This document shows positions 24,971-33,078 of a DNA stretch of 64,000 nucleotides, one piece after another. Source of the DNA: Deltaproteobacteria bacterium (lineage in GTDB: Bacteria; Desulfobacterota; Syntrophia; Syntrophales; UBA8958); assembly GCA_029553375.1 (NCBI GenBank), contig JAKPCH010000059.1:34191-98190 (forward strand), in the 5' to 3' direction. The first letter of the stretch is position 1; each line of letters opens with the position of its first letter. Under the pieces are notes generated by a model, which had not been told where the DNA came from, did not search any database, and saw only the letters and a program-made list of their open reading frames with translations. The position numbers were made by a program, and so were the translations under genes.

Positions 24971-25510
24971 TCAACCCTTCAGGTTCTCCACGTTCTTCCC
25001 GAAGGGCCGCGACGCCGCCTCATCCCGGTCGGTATAGATCAGCTCCGCCGCCAGGCCCGCCGCCTCGGTGATCAGCTCCCGGCAGAAGAGGGCGTGATCC
25101 CGGCAGAGCCAGCTGTGTTGCCACTGGGCGGTTAAGTCCCGGCAGAGGGTCTTGCCGTGCTTCTCGTAGAAATGGTTGGGGATGACGTTGAACAACCGGT
25201 AGAGACCCGGTCTCCCGTAGAGCTGTTCCGTGGCTTTCTTGACCAGCTCCTTGCCTTCCCCCTCGGGGAGGGCGCTCCGGCCGTGGACGGCCCCCACGGC
25301 CAAAACGGCCCCCGCGATGGCCCCGCAGGTGTCGCCGAAGAGGCCGATGCCCCCGCCGAAACCCGTGGCGACCTTCTTCACCTCCGGGGGCAGCCCCGTT
25401 TCCGCGAGGCTCAAGACCGCCTCGGTCACACACTCCGCACAGTTGTAACCCAGGGAGAAATTCTTCCGGGCCCGCTGGCGGATCGCCTCGATCTTCTCTT
25501 CCCGCGTCAT
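24971..25510 (-). CDS. C_GCAxxG_C_C family redox-type protein
   Basis: The ATG at 25510 is preferred, with AGGAGG 8 nt upstream; length is 179 residues. The family pattern is clear: YNCAECVTEAVL, then GFGGGIGLFGDTCGAIAGAVLAVG, with further cysteines at TLCRDL, WLCRD and FCREL. These small proteins are widespread in anaerobes and are often next to oxidoreductases; no enzyme activity is established. The gene precedes the selenoprotein gene by 85 nt on the same strand and may open this operon. A second member is encoded at 62477. Confidence 0.8.
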   Translation of the reverse strand: MTREEKIEAIRQRARKNFSLGYNCAECVTEAVLSLAETGLPPEVKKVATGFGGGIGLFGDTCGAIAGAVLAVGAVHGRSALPEGEGKELVKKATEQLYGRPGLYRLFNVIPNHFYEKHGKTLCRDLTAQWQHSWLCRDHALFCRELITEAAGLAAELIYTDRDEAASRPFGKNVENLKG

Positions 25511-25641
25511 GCCGTGCACCTCCTTGTTTTTTCAGTAATACCCCGCCTTTTACCCCGACAGCGGGGATGGTGACACCGCCGTCAAACAAATGCAACGCCT
25601 AAAGTATGCTTATAAATTACCGAGGCAAAATAAGATGCCAT

Positions 25642-26892
25642 CTACAAAGCCATGAGGTACGAACGGAGGTTGGCCTTACGGTGTTTCAGGCCCACCTTCC
25701 TACGGATGTTGTTCCGGTGGACGTCGACAGTCCGGGGGGAAATGCCGAGGAGTTCCGCCATTTCCTTCGTCGCGCGGCCCTCCTTGATGAAGGTGACGAT
25801 CTTCAGCTCCATGGGTGTGAGGTCGGGGTGGCGGGAGTAGAGGGTCCTGAGGAAGGGAGAGGTGATCTCGTTGAGGTGCCGCTCCAGGATGGCGAGCTGG
25901 TTGGCCTGGTGGGCGTTGAGGGGCGAGGCCTTGAGGTTCTCCACGTAGGGGAGGATTAGCTCCCGGATGTTGTGGACGACCTTCTCCTCCAGCTCCGCCC
26001 GGTCCTCGTCCCGGCGCCTGAGGAGGACCTTGAGGGCCGTGTTGGCGTCTTCGAGGTTCCGGGACTTCTCCTCCAGCTCCCGCTCCCGCCTCCTGAGGGC
26101 CTCCTCCATCTTCTTCCGCTCCGTGATGTTCCGGGCGATGCCGTGAATGGCCGTCGGCTGTCCCTCCGCCGCCACGATGCGGGCGTTGACCTCCAGCCAG
26201 ACCGTCTCCCCCTCCCTGGTGAGGGTGCGAAACTCCTGGGTCGCCTCGTCGTCGCCCCGGACGAGGCGTTGCTGGAGGAACTCCCGGGCGAGGGGCAGAT
26301 CCTCGGGATGGACGAGATCGGCGATCGAGAGGCGCCGGAACTCCTCGGCACTGTAGCCGTAGGTCCGGGAGGCGGCGGCGTTGCACGACCGGATCCGGCC
26401 CTCCAGGTCGAGGATGAAGATGACGTCGTTGGCGTTCTCGAAGAGTTCCCGGTACTGACGCTCCGACTGCCTCAGGGCCGCCTCGGCCCGGCGGCGGTCC
26501 GTGATGTCCGTGACGATCTCCACGACCCCCGTGACGGCGCTGCCCCCGTCCCGGACGGGGTAACTGCGCAGGACCCAGTTCTTGCCGTAGGAGGAGAGAT
26601 CGAAGACCTCGTGGGGCCTGCCGGTGCGGAGGGTCTTGGCGGCGGGACAGACCCGGCAGATCCGGTCCCGGCCGTGGAGGGTGCGGTAGCAGTGGGAGCC
26701 GTCGAGGCTCCCGGGGGGTAGGTTGAAGGCCTCGTGCATGGCCTTGTTGGCCCAGATGACCCGCATGTCCCGATCGAGGTAGAGGACCAGCTCCGTCATG
26801 GCGTCGAGGATGACGGCCTTTTCCCGTTCCGAGCGGGAGGTCCGACGGACGGGACCCGATCCTCCCCTCCCCTTTTCCGCCCTTTCCGGCAT
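25642..26892 (-). CDS. PAS-PAS-LuxR transcriptional regulator
   Basis: This 416-residue protein has a first PAS domain at about 20-135 (VILDAMTELVLYLDRDMRVIWANKAM, including CRVCPAAKTL) and a second at about 143-265 (LFENANDVIFILDLEGRI). A coiled coil follows to about 320, then a C-terminal LuxR-type helix-turn-helix (LTPMELKIVTFIKEGRATKEMAELLGIS, TVDVHRNNIRRKVG). There is no kinase or receiver domain, so it probably senses a ligand or redox state directly. Its promoter overlaps that of the divergent MtnA-like gene. By position it could control the surrounding acyl-CoA genes, which is inference. Confidence 0.87.
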   Translation of the reverse strand: MPERAEKGRGGSGPVRRTSRSEREKAVILDAMTELVLYLDRDMRVIWANKAMHEAFNLPPGSLDGSHCYRTLHGRDRICRVCPAAKTLRTGRPHEVFDLSSYGKNWVLRSYPVRDGGSAVTGVVEIVTDITDRRRAEAALRQSERQYRELFENANDVIFILDLEGRIRSCNAAASRTYGYSAEEFRRLSIADLVHPEDLPLAREFLQQRLVRGDDEATQEFRTLTREGETVWLEVNARIVAAEGQPTAIHGIARNITERKKMEEALRRRERELEEKSRNLEDANTALKVLLRRRDEDRAELEEKVVHNIRELILPYVENLKASPLNAHQANQLAILERHLNEITSPFLRTLYSRHPDLTPMELKIVTFIKEGRATKEMAELLGISPRTVDVHRNNIRRKVGLKHRKANLRSYLMAL

Positions 26893-26919
26893 GGATGAGC
26901 GCCCCCTGGTGAGGATTGG

Positions 26920-26948
26920 ATAATGGATTGATCCGCCGTCTTTGTCAA
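26920..26948 (-). promoter_or_regulatory. Promoter of the PAS-LuxR gene
   Basis: Minus strand TTGACA (26948-26943), 17-nt spacer, CATTAT (26925-26920), 28 nt upstream of the start codon at 26892. It shares the -35 region with the divergent promoter at 26942-26970. Confidence 0.5.
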
Positions 26949-26970
26949 GACCGGGGATGATTTGTATAGA
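26942..26970 (+). promoter_or_regulatory. Promoter of the MtnA-like gene
   Basis: Plus strand TTGTCA (26942-26947), 17-nt spacer, TATAGA (26965-26970), about 55 nt upstream of ATG 27026. The two divergent -35 boxes are the two strands of the same TTTGTCAA sequence. Confidence 0.45.
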
Positions 26971-27025
26971 GAAGGCGGCAAGGCCGTGTTATAGAAGGCC
27001 CGATATCGATACGGGGGGATCAGGG

Positions 27026-28063
27026 ATGAAGGAACCGCTCTTGATGAACATAAAGAACACCGTCTATCTCGACGGACCCGACGCCCTCATGATCGTCGAC
27101 CGCCGCCGCCTCCCCGAGAAGGTGGTGGGGGTCTATCTGACGGATCACATCGAGGTGGCGAGGGCCATCGAGGAGATGATGGTCCAGGGGGCGGGCGATA
27201 TCGCCATCACCGCCGCCTACGGCCTCTACCTCGCCGCCCGGGACCGGGAGAACAGGGGTTACGAGGCCGATATGGCCTATCTCGAAGAGGCGGCCGCCCT
27301 CCTCAAGGCGACGCGCCCGACGGGCTTCCACCTCGCGGCCCTCGTGGATAGGATCCTGGCGCGGGTGCGGGAAACCCCCGAGAGGCCGCCGTCGGAGGTG
27401 ATCCTCGCCGCCGTGGAGCGGGCCGTCAAGAGGCAGGGGGAGATCTCGGAGGCGACGGGGAGGGAGGCCGCGTCCCTCGTCAAAGACGGGGACACGATCC
27501 TGACCCATTGTTTCGCCGGGGCGGGTCTCCTCCACCTCTTCGCCGAGGCCGCCAGGGGAGGCAAGACCCTCAAGGCCCTCTGCACGGAGACGAGACCCTA
27601 TCTCCAGGGGGCCCGGCTGACGGCCTGGTCCCTCTCGGAGATGGGGGTGGAGACGACCCTCATCACGGACAACATGGCCGCCTGGTTCATGGCCCGCCGG
27701 GAGGTGCAGGCCGTCTTCACGGCGGCGGACCGCATCGCCCTCGACGGGAGCGCCGCCAACAAGATCGGGACCCTCCAGCTCGCCGTCTGCGCGAACCACT
27801 TCGGGATCCCCTTTTACATCCTCGGCTACGGGGGGCCGGACCGCCATACCCCCCGGGGGACAGACATCCCCATCGAGGAGCGCCCCGCCGCCGAGGTCCT
27901 GACCTTCCAGGACGCGCCCATCACGGGCCCCTTGGTAAAGGCCCGCTACCCGGCCTTCGACGTCACCCCCCCGGGGCTCATCACGGCCGTCGTCACCATG
28001 CGGGGGGTCTTCCCGCCGGAGGCCATGGCCACCTTCCACGAAGGCCGCCAGGGGTCTCTCTGA
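27026..28063 (+). CDS. Divergent MtnA/eIF2B-alpha family protein (sugar-phosphate isomerase-like)
   Basis: The ATG at 27026 follows GGGGGGATCAGGG and gives 345 residues, the normal MtnA length. The fold is that of 5-methylthioribose-1-phosphate isomerase. The catalytic Cys (ILTHCFAGAG) and Asp (AADRIALDGSAANKIG) are retained, and ETRPYLQGARLTAW is nearly invariant. The N-terminal substrate-binding motif is unusual: MVQGAGDIAITAAYG where canonical MtnA, including the paralogue at 32036, has TVRGAPAIGVAAALG. It probably isomerises a different 1-phosphorylated aldose, such as 5-deoxyribose 1-phosphate or a ribose 1,5-bisphosphate-like compound. It stands alone, ending at a strong terminator shared with the CoA-transferase genes. 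Confidence 0.8.
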   Translation: MKEPLLMNIKNTVYLDGPDALMIVDRRRLPEKVVGVYLTDHIEVARAIEEMMVQGAGDIAITAAYGLYLAARDRENRGYEADMAYLEEAAALLKATRPTGFHLAALVDRILARVRETPERPPSEVILAAVERAVKRQGEISEATGREAASLVKDGDTILTHCFAGAGLLHLFAEAARGGKTLKALCTETRPYLQGARLTAWSLSEMGVETTLITDNMAAWFMARREVQAVFTAADRIALDGSAANKIGTLQLAVCANHFGIPFYILGYGGPDRHTPRGTDIPIEERPAAEVLTFQDAPITGPLVKARYPAFDVTPPGLITAVVTMRGVFPPEAMATFHEGRQGSL

Positions 28064-28078
28064 AGGGGTAACGAAAGG

Positions 28079-28111
28079 CCCCTCTCCCCCCGGTCTCCGG
28101 GGGGAGAGGGG
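28079..28111. terminator. Bidirectional terminator-like hairpin
   Basis: CCCCTCTCCCCCCGG (28079-28093) and its perfect complement at 28097-28111 form a 15-bp stem with a 3-nt TCT loop. It lies between the convergent MtnA-like gene (ends 28063) and CoA-transferase subunit B (ends 28120). There is no strong T-tract on either side, but stem strength and position favour a two-way terminator. Confidence 0.6.
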
Positions 28112-28119
28112 GATACCGG

Positions 28120-28902
28120 TCACTTCACCTTACGGTTGAGGAAGTAGCCGTCGGGGTCGCACACCTCGCGCAGCAGGCGCAGGTCCTCGGCCGTCGGCTC
28201 GGCCATCTCCTTCAGGTCCGGGGAGACGAGGAGGTCGAAGCTCACCAGGTCCTGGATGTCCTTGGCCGTCTTGCCCGGCAGGACCTCGAGGAGGACCATC
28301 CGCTTCGTCTCCTCGTCGAAACCGAAGAGGGCCTGGTTGGTGATGACCCGGTAGGGTCCCTGACCCATGACCCCCGCCTTCTCGCGATAGTCGGGGGAGC
28401 CGTCGCCGTAGCCGATGCTCGTCAAGAACTCCACCTTCTCCACGAAACGCCGCTTCTCGAGGGCCATGATGATGATGGACCGCTCGCAGTTGGCCGCCAT
28501 GGCCCCGGCGCCGCCGCTCCCGGGGAAGCGGGTCTGGGGGCGGTCGTAGGTCCCCCCCTCGAAGGTGGAACAGACGTTCCCGTACATGTCGATCTGGGCC
28601 CCGCCGATGAAGGCGTAGTCGGAGTAACCCCGCTGGGTCAGTTCGAAGACGGCGCAGAGGCCCTTGAGGTAGCAGGCCTTGCGGCACGCCCTCGTGTCGC
28701 CCACGGAGAGGGGCATCCCCATCTCGAGGATGGGGCTCAGGGGACCCGACTCGAAGATCATGGCCAAGTTGGGGGCATGGGTCAACTGGGCGTGCATGGA
28801 GGCGATGATGGGCAGTCCCGTCCCGACGAAGACGATCTTTTCGTCCTCGAGGACGCGGGAACCCGTGTAGGCAATCATCTCAAAGGGTGTATATTCAGGC
28901 AT
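28120..28902 (-). CDS. CoA-transferase subunit B (GctB-like)
   Basis: This 260-residue protein is the beta subunit of a class I CoA-transferase. The catalytic glutamate is in MIFESGPLSP, matching the ESG context of GctB. Other family segments are GGAQIDMYGNVCST and FPGSGGAGAMAANC. With subunit A it moves CoA between carboxylates. The closest remembered relatives are glutaconate CoA-transferase-like proteins of anaerobic acid and aromatic degraders; the real acid pair is unknown. It is 24 nt downstream of subunit A. Confidence 0.85.
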   Translation of the reverse strand: MPEYTPFEMIAYTGSRVLEDEKIVFVGTGLPIIASMHAQLTHAPNLAMIFESGPLSPILEMGMPLSVGDTRACRKACYLKGLCAVFELTQRGYSDYAFIGGAQIDMYGNVCSTFEGGTYDRPQTRFPGSGGAGAMAANCERSIIIMALEKRRFVEKVEFLTSIGYGDGSPDYREKAGVMGQGPYRVITNQALFGFDEETKRMVLLEVLPGKTAKDIQDLVSFDLLVSPDLKEMAEPTAEDLRLLREVCDPDGYFLNRKVK

Positions 28903-28926
28903 GTGTCTTGACCTCCTTGTGCTTTT

Positions 28927-30000
28927 CTATGAAAGGATGATGGGCTGGCCGCCGTCCATGTCCTTGATCTTCCTCAGGGTCTTGTAGGGGAGACGGCCGA
29001 GGAAATCGTCGAAGGTGTCGCAGCCGAAGATGTACTCGTCGTAGTACCTCTTGAGGTTGTCCTTGTTGCCCGTCCGGCGGAACTCCTCGCAGAGGGAGCG
29101 GAACTTGAGGATGTGTTCCATGTCGAACCAGTAGAAACCGTAGGAGGCGCCGGGATAGGCGCCGAAGGGCTGTTCCACGAGGGCGTCCACGGCGGCGTAG
29201 GGGATCTCCGTGAGGTTCGGGTAGGTGCGGACGTTCTCGTTGGGGATGATCCGCTCCGTCGTGACGATGCTGTACGTGGCGGCCATGGTGATCTCGGGGC
29301 AGGTGCAGTGGGCCCCGAAGATGCGGCAGTTGCCGTACATGTCCGCCGCCGTCACGTGGACGATGGCCACGTCGGGGTGACAGGCCGGGACGAGATAGAC
29401 GTTCTTGCCGCTGAACGGGCAAACGACCATTTTTCCCCGGTTCACGAGCTCCATGTCCGAGCCGCCGTGGTCCCGCGTGGGGATGAAGGGGACGCCCATG
29501 GCCGCGGCCTTGAAGCGGGCGGACATGCCGTAGTTGGTGTAATCGTCCAGGCGGATCATCCCCCGGGAGGTGAGGTACCTCAAGAGGGGGGCGATACCGA
29601 TGACCTCGTAGCCCCACCAGGCCAGCTCCACCCTCTTGATGGAGACGTGGTCGGGGTCCAGGATCATGGCCCCCGCCAGGAGCTCCGCGCAGATGGAGTT
29701 GGACTGGAAGGAGAGGGTGAGGTCCTTCGCCCCCTTGCGGATGATCTCATGGACGATGGCCACGGGGACGCGGGTGTTCACGAAACCCCCGATCCCGATA
29801 TTGATACCGTCCTTGACGTACTTGGCGACGGCCTCTTTCAGGGTCGTGCGCTTGTCGTGCATACCCTTGCTCTTGGCCGACATGACCCTGCGGGCCTCTT
29901 CCGGGCTGGGCCCCCACCACTCGAAGGGTTCCTCCGCCAGGGCGGCGTCGTACTTCAGATTGGAAACCTTCTTGATCTTCGATGCCACTTTGTCGTTCAT
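28927..30000 (-). CDS. CoA-transferase subunit A (GctA-like)
   Basis: This 357-residue protein is the alpha subunit of the same class I CoA-transferase. The family start INIGIGGFVNTRVPVAIVHEI is preceded by an extra 45 or so residues compared with short homologues. Later segments include GVPFIPTRDHGGSDM, VACHPDVAIVHVTAADMYGNCRIFGAHC and a C-terminal tail (about 290-357) typical of the long GctA version. GGAGGT lies 11 nt before the ATG. Its location beside the mutase/AbfD-like genes suggests it activates the organic acid that enters that pathway. Confidence 0.85.
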   Translation of the reverse strand: MNDKVASKIKKVSNLKYDAALAEEPFEWWGPSPEEARRVMSAKSKGMHDKRTTLKEAVAKYVKDGINIGIGGFVNTRVPVAIVHEIIRKGAKDLTLSFQSNSICAELLAGAMILDPDHVSIKRVELAWWGYEVIGIAPLLRYLTSRGMIRLDDYTNYGMSARFKAAAMGVPFIPTRDHGGSDMELVNRGKMVVCPFSGKNVYLVPACHPDVAIVHVTAADMYGNCRIFGAHCTCPEITMAATYSIVTTERIIPNENVRTYPNLTEIPYAAVDALVEQPFGAYPGASYGFYWFDMEHILKFRSLCEEFRRTGNKDNLKRYYDEYIFGCDTFDDFLGRLPYKTLRKIKDMDGGQPIILS

Positions 30001-30059
30001 AACGGACTCTCTACCTCCACCTTGTTATTTTTGACCTTCCACCGCCCGGCGGCGGACGG

Positions 30060-30100
30060 CAAAAAAAGAGAGGCGCCGCCCCCCCGGGCGGCGCCTCCAT
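30060..30100 (-). terminator. Intrinsic terminator of the gatCAB-mtnA operon
   Basis: AGGCGCCGCCC (30071-30081) and GGGCGGCGCCT (30086-30096) form a perfect 11-bp stem with a 4-nt loop. In the minus-strand direction it is followed at once by CTCTTTTTTT, so it is a classic rho-independent terminator for the operon ending at 30210. Confidence 0.85.
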
Positions 30101-30209
30101 AGGCGAAAAAAGGCAAAAAGTCAACGCCAAAGACGCAGAGGACCACATCAGGAGCCCCCGCGGGGCGCCTCTTTACGGATCTCGCGTCATTTAGGACCTT
30201 GCAAGCCTC

Positions 30210-30431
30210 TCACTGCAGGCGGTGGCTGTAGGCGTCCACGGCCAGGGAGGGGTTCTCGTGGAGGCAGAGCATGGACTGGGGGATGAGAAAACTCCTCATG
30301 TTGGCCGGGACGTAGATGAGGAACCAGGGGTCGCCTTCGGCGTACAGGCCTCTCCTGCCGATGATCTTGCCCACCTTCCCGTAGAAGGGATGCTTCGGGT
30401 GGTCCACCACCACCACGTCTCCCAGATCCAT
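30210..30431 (-). CDS. Small KOW/SH3-like hypothetical protein
   Basis: This 73-residue protein begins MDLGDVVVVDHPKHPFYGKVGKIIGRRG, which looks like a KOW-type or small SH3-like barrel, as found in ribosomal and NusG-like proteins. No function is assigned. GGAGGTA lies just before the ATG. It is the last gene before the operon terminator. Confidence 0.6.
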   Translation of the reverse strand: MDLGDVVVVDHPKHPFYGKVGKIIGRRGLYAEGDPWFLIYVPANMRSFLIPQSMLCLHENPSLAVDAYSHRLQ

Positions 30432-30449
30432 CGCCGTACCTCCTTTCCT

Positions 30450-30896
30450 TCATAAGGGTTGCAGGAGGCTGAAACCGGAGGCGGCCTCCCGCCTCCTAAG
30501 CGACCGGCTACCCGTGAGCTCCAACACAATGACCTCCAGGACGTGCCACGTCCTGACACCGGTGCGGCAGCAACCCGCCCGGGCCTCCCCTCCCCTGCCG
30601 AAGGCCCCGTGGAGGTGCAGGACCACCTCCCCTTTCTCGTCGGGGAAGACGGTACCCACGCCGACCATCTCGTGGACCCCCGCCAGGGCCGTCATCACGG
30701 GGACGACGGGCACGGTCCTATCCTCCTCCGGGCCGACGACGATGCGGCTCCCGTCGTCGGCACCCCCCAGGCAGAAGACGACGGCCGAGGTGACACCCCG
30801 CTGTCGGGCGAAGGCCTCGACGGTCTCGTGGAGGACCTCCCCGTCCTCGAGGCGGAGGATGAACACCCTCCCCAAGGACGCCTCGGCGTACCTCAT
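30450..30896 (-). CDS. PPC (DUF296) domain protein
   Basis: This 148-residue protein matches the PPC/DUF296 fold: ILRLEDGEVLHETVEAFARQRGV, then VVLHLHGAFGRGGEARAGCC and TWHVLEVIVLEL at the end of the core. The two close histidines and the following residues are where PPC proteins place their metal or ligand site. Bacterial PPC proteins lack a known function, though plant members carry AT-hook DNA-binding motifs. It overlaps the upstream gene by 1 nt. Confidence 0.75.
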   Translation of the reverse strand: MRYAEASLGRVFILRLEDGEVLHETVEAFARQRGVTSAVVFCLGGADDGSRIVVGPEEDRTVPVVPVMTALAGVHEMVGVGTVFPDEKGEVVLHLHGAFGRGGEARAGCCRTGVRTWHVLEVIVLELTGSRSLRRREAASGFSLLQPL

Positions 30897-31342
30897 CAGA
30901 GCCTCCTCAGCTCCACGGACCAGGAGGAGACCTTCGTCCCCCCCGAGGTGAGGGTCCCCCGGTTCCAGTAGAGGTCGTCATCGATGAGGCGGAAATACTC
31001 TCCCCCCCGCATCCTCCCGTCCTCGGTCTCGAAGAGGGAGATGACGGAGTCGTCCACGAGGACGAAGCATCCCTCCATCCGGCCGAGGGCGGGGTTGTAG
31101 GAACGCCAGGTCGTCACATCCGCCCCCTCCCCCAGGGGGGTCACCTCGTAGCGGTTGGTGAACTCGATGCCCTCGTCCCCCACGATCCTCATCGTCGCCT
31201 CGATGATCCAGAGGCCCTCCTGGTGAAAGACCCGGGTCTCCCCCTCCACGGGGTAGATCCTCGTCCGGGGGTCGATGTAGATCCCCGAGGCCCGCCAGTT
31301 CCACTCGTCGAGGAGGAAGGTGTGATAGATCGCCCTCGTCAT
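30896..31342 (-). CDS. Hypothetical beta-rich protein
   Basis: This 148-residue protein begins MTRAIYHTFLLDEWNWRASGIYID and has many alternating beta-strand-like segments with acidic turns (VLVDDSVISLFETEDGRMRGG). It resembles lipocalin-like or DUF3598-like small barrels only in general pattern, so I give no function. It is within the gatCAB-mtnA operon, coupled to the PPC gene by overlapping stop/start. Confidence 0.55.
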   Translation of the reverse strand: MTRAIYHTFLLDEWNWRASGIYIDPRTRIYPVEGETRVFHQEGLWIIEATMRIVGDEGIEFTNRYEVTPLGEGADVTTWRSYNPALGRMEGCFVLVDDSVISLFETEDGRMRGGEYFRLIDDDLYWNRGTLTSGGTKVSSWSVELRRL

Positions 31343-31386
31343 CTCTTCCCCCCTTTTATCACCCCCCGGGAGGCGGCGCCAGTCTT

Positions 31387-32025
31387 TTATCGTCCCTGTC
31401 CCGCGCCGAAGAGGGTCAAGAGTTCCCGGGGGTTATCCACCACGAGGTCGGGGCCCGCCGCCAGGAGGCGCTCCCGGGTGTGCCAACCCCACGTCGCCGC
31501 CACCGTGACCACGCCCGCCTCCTTCCCCTCCCGGATGTCGCCGGCGGTGTCGCCGATATAGTAGGTCTCCCCGGGGGGAAAGGCGAATCGTTTCCTGGCC
31601 CTGTCGATCTTTTCCCGCTTGCTGAAGGCGTCCTCCGAGCCGAGGATCGCCCGGAAGGAACCGTTCCAGGTGAAGCGGGCGATGATGCGCCCGATGGCCC
31701 GGGCGGAATTGGAAGAGATGATCAGCAGGGTGTGGTCGCGCCCGAGGGCCTCGACGACGGGTGATATCCCCGCCACGGCCTTCACGTCCCCGTAGTAGTT
31801 GACCCGCGCCGAGTATTCCTTCAGGGCGGCGGCGAAGGCGTCCAGGTCCACCCCCCTCTCCCGGAGGGCCTCGTAGAAGTTGCCCTCGAAGAGCTCGAGA
31901 TAGTCCTCCACCGTCACGACGATGGGCATGCCGACGCGCTTGAGGCACCACTCGACGGCCCGGGTGTAGATCTCCAGGGAATCCACGAGGACGCCGTCGA
32001 AATCGAAGAGGAGGAGCTTGCCCAC
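31387..32025 (-). CDS. HAD-superfamily phosphatase (phosphoglycolate phosphatase-like)
   Basis: This 212-residue enzyme has HAD motif I LFDFDGVLVDS, motif II ISSNSA, a lysine in motif III (KREKIDRA) and motif IV IGDTAGDIREGKEAGV. A helical cap of the Gph type is inserted after motif I. It dephosphorylates a small phosphate ester; phosphoglycolate or a nucleotide/sugar phosphate are typical. It follows mtnA by 10 nt, so a role in a 5-methylthioribose-type salvage route is possible. Confidence 0.82.
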   Translation of the reverse strand: MGKLLLFDFDGVLVDSLEIYTRAVEWCLKRVGMPIVVTVEDYLELFEGNFYEALRERGVDLDAFAAALKEYSARVNYYGDVKAVAGISPVVEALGRDHTLLIISSNSARAIGRIIARFTWNGSFRAILGSEDAFSKREKIDRARKRFAFPPGETYYIGDTAGDIREGKEAGVVTVAATWGWHTRERLLAAGPDLVVDNPRELLTLFGAGQGR

Positions 32026-32035
32026 GGCCCGGTCT

Positions 32036-33070
32036 TCAGAGGCGGCGGAGGTTCTCCCCTAAGGGGGGGGAGACGATCCCGTCCTCGGTGATGATGGCAC
32101 TGACGAGATCGGCCGGCGTGACGTCGAAGGCGGGGTTGAAGCAGGGGAAGCCCTCGGGTGCCCAGCGGAGGCCGCCGAACCCCCTGACCTCCTCGGCGTC
32201 CCGTTCCTCGATGGGGATGGCCGTGCCGTCGGGAAGGGAAAGATCGATGGTGGAGCGGGGGGCGGCGATGTAGAGGGGTATCCCGTGGTGGCGGGCGAGG
32301 ACGGCCAGGGAGTAGGTGCCGATCTTGTTCGCCGTGTCACCGTTGGCGGCGACACGGTCCGCCCCGGTGACGACCTTCCGGACCCGACCCAACTTCATCA
32401 GCCAGCCCGCCATGTTGTCCGTGACGAGGCAGGCCTCGATCCCCTCCCTCGCCAGTTCCCACGCCGTCAGGCGCGCCCCCTGGAGGACGGGCCGGGTCTC
32501 GTCCACGTAGACGACGAACCTCTTGCCCTCCTCCCGGGCCGCCCTCAGGACCCCCAGGGCCGTGCCGTAACCCGCCGTGGCCAGGGCACCGGCGTTGCAG
32601 TGGGTGAGGACGGCGTCGCCGTCGTCGATGAGGGTCCGGCCGTGGAGGCCGATGCGGCGGTTGACCTCGATGTCCTCCTCGAGGATCGAGAGGGCCTCCG
32701 CTAGGAGGAGATCCCCCGCCCGCGCCGGGTCCGGCGGCAGGGTCGCAAGGCGCCGTTTCATCCGCTCGATGGCCCAGAAGAGGTTCCTCGCCGTGGGCCT
32801 CGTCCGGGCGAAGTCGTCGCAGATCCGCAGGGTCTCGAGGCGGAATTCCTCCCATGAACTGTTCCCGAACGACCTGGCCCCGAGGGCGATGCCCAGGGCG
32901 GCGGCCACGCCGATGGCGGGGGCCCCCCGAACGGTGAGATCGGAGATGGCCGCCATGACCCGGCGGTAATCGTCGCAGCGGACGTAGCGTTCCTCGCCGG
33001 GGAGGGCCCGCTGGTCCACCATGACGACGGCCTCGTTCTCCCAGAAGACGGTGCGGATCGGTGCCGTCAC
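32036..33070 (-). CDS. mtnA: S-methyl-5-thioribose-1-phosphate isomerase
   Basis: This 344-residue protein is the canonical MtnA: TVRGAPAIGVAAALG, the catalytic cysteine in LTHCNAGALATAGYGTALGV, ETRPVLQGARLTAW and the catalytic aspartate in GADRVAANGDTANKIGTY. It converts methylthioribose 1-phosphate to methylthioribulose 1-phosphate in methionine salvage. In organisms without the rest of the aerobic pathway it can act on 5-deoxyribose 1-phosphate. It lies 8 nt downstream of gatB in a long operon. Confidence 0.92.
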   Translation of the reverse strand: MTAPIRTVFWENEAVVMVDQRALPGEERYVRCDDYRRVMAAISDLTVRGAPAIGVAAALGIALGARSFGNSSWEEFRLETLRICDDFARTRPTARNLFWAIERMKRRLATLPPDPARAGDLLLAEALSILEEDIEVNRRIGLHGRTLIDDGDAVLTHCNAGALATAGYGTALGVLRAAREEGKRFVVYVDETRPVLQGARLTAWELAREGIEACLVTDNMAGWLMKLGRVRKVVTGADRVAANGDTANKIGTYSLAVLARHHGIPLYIAAPRSTIDLSLPDGTAIPIEERDAEEVRGFGGLRWAPEGFPCFNPAFDVTPADLVSAIITEDGIVSPPLGENLRRL

Positions 33071-33078
33071 GTTTTCTC

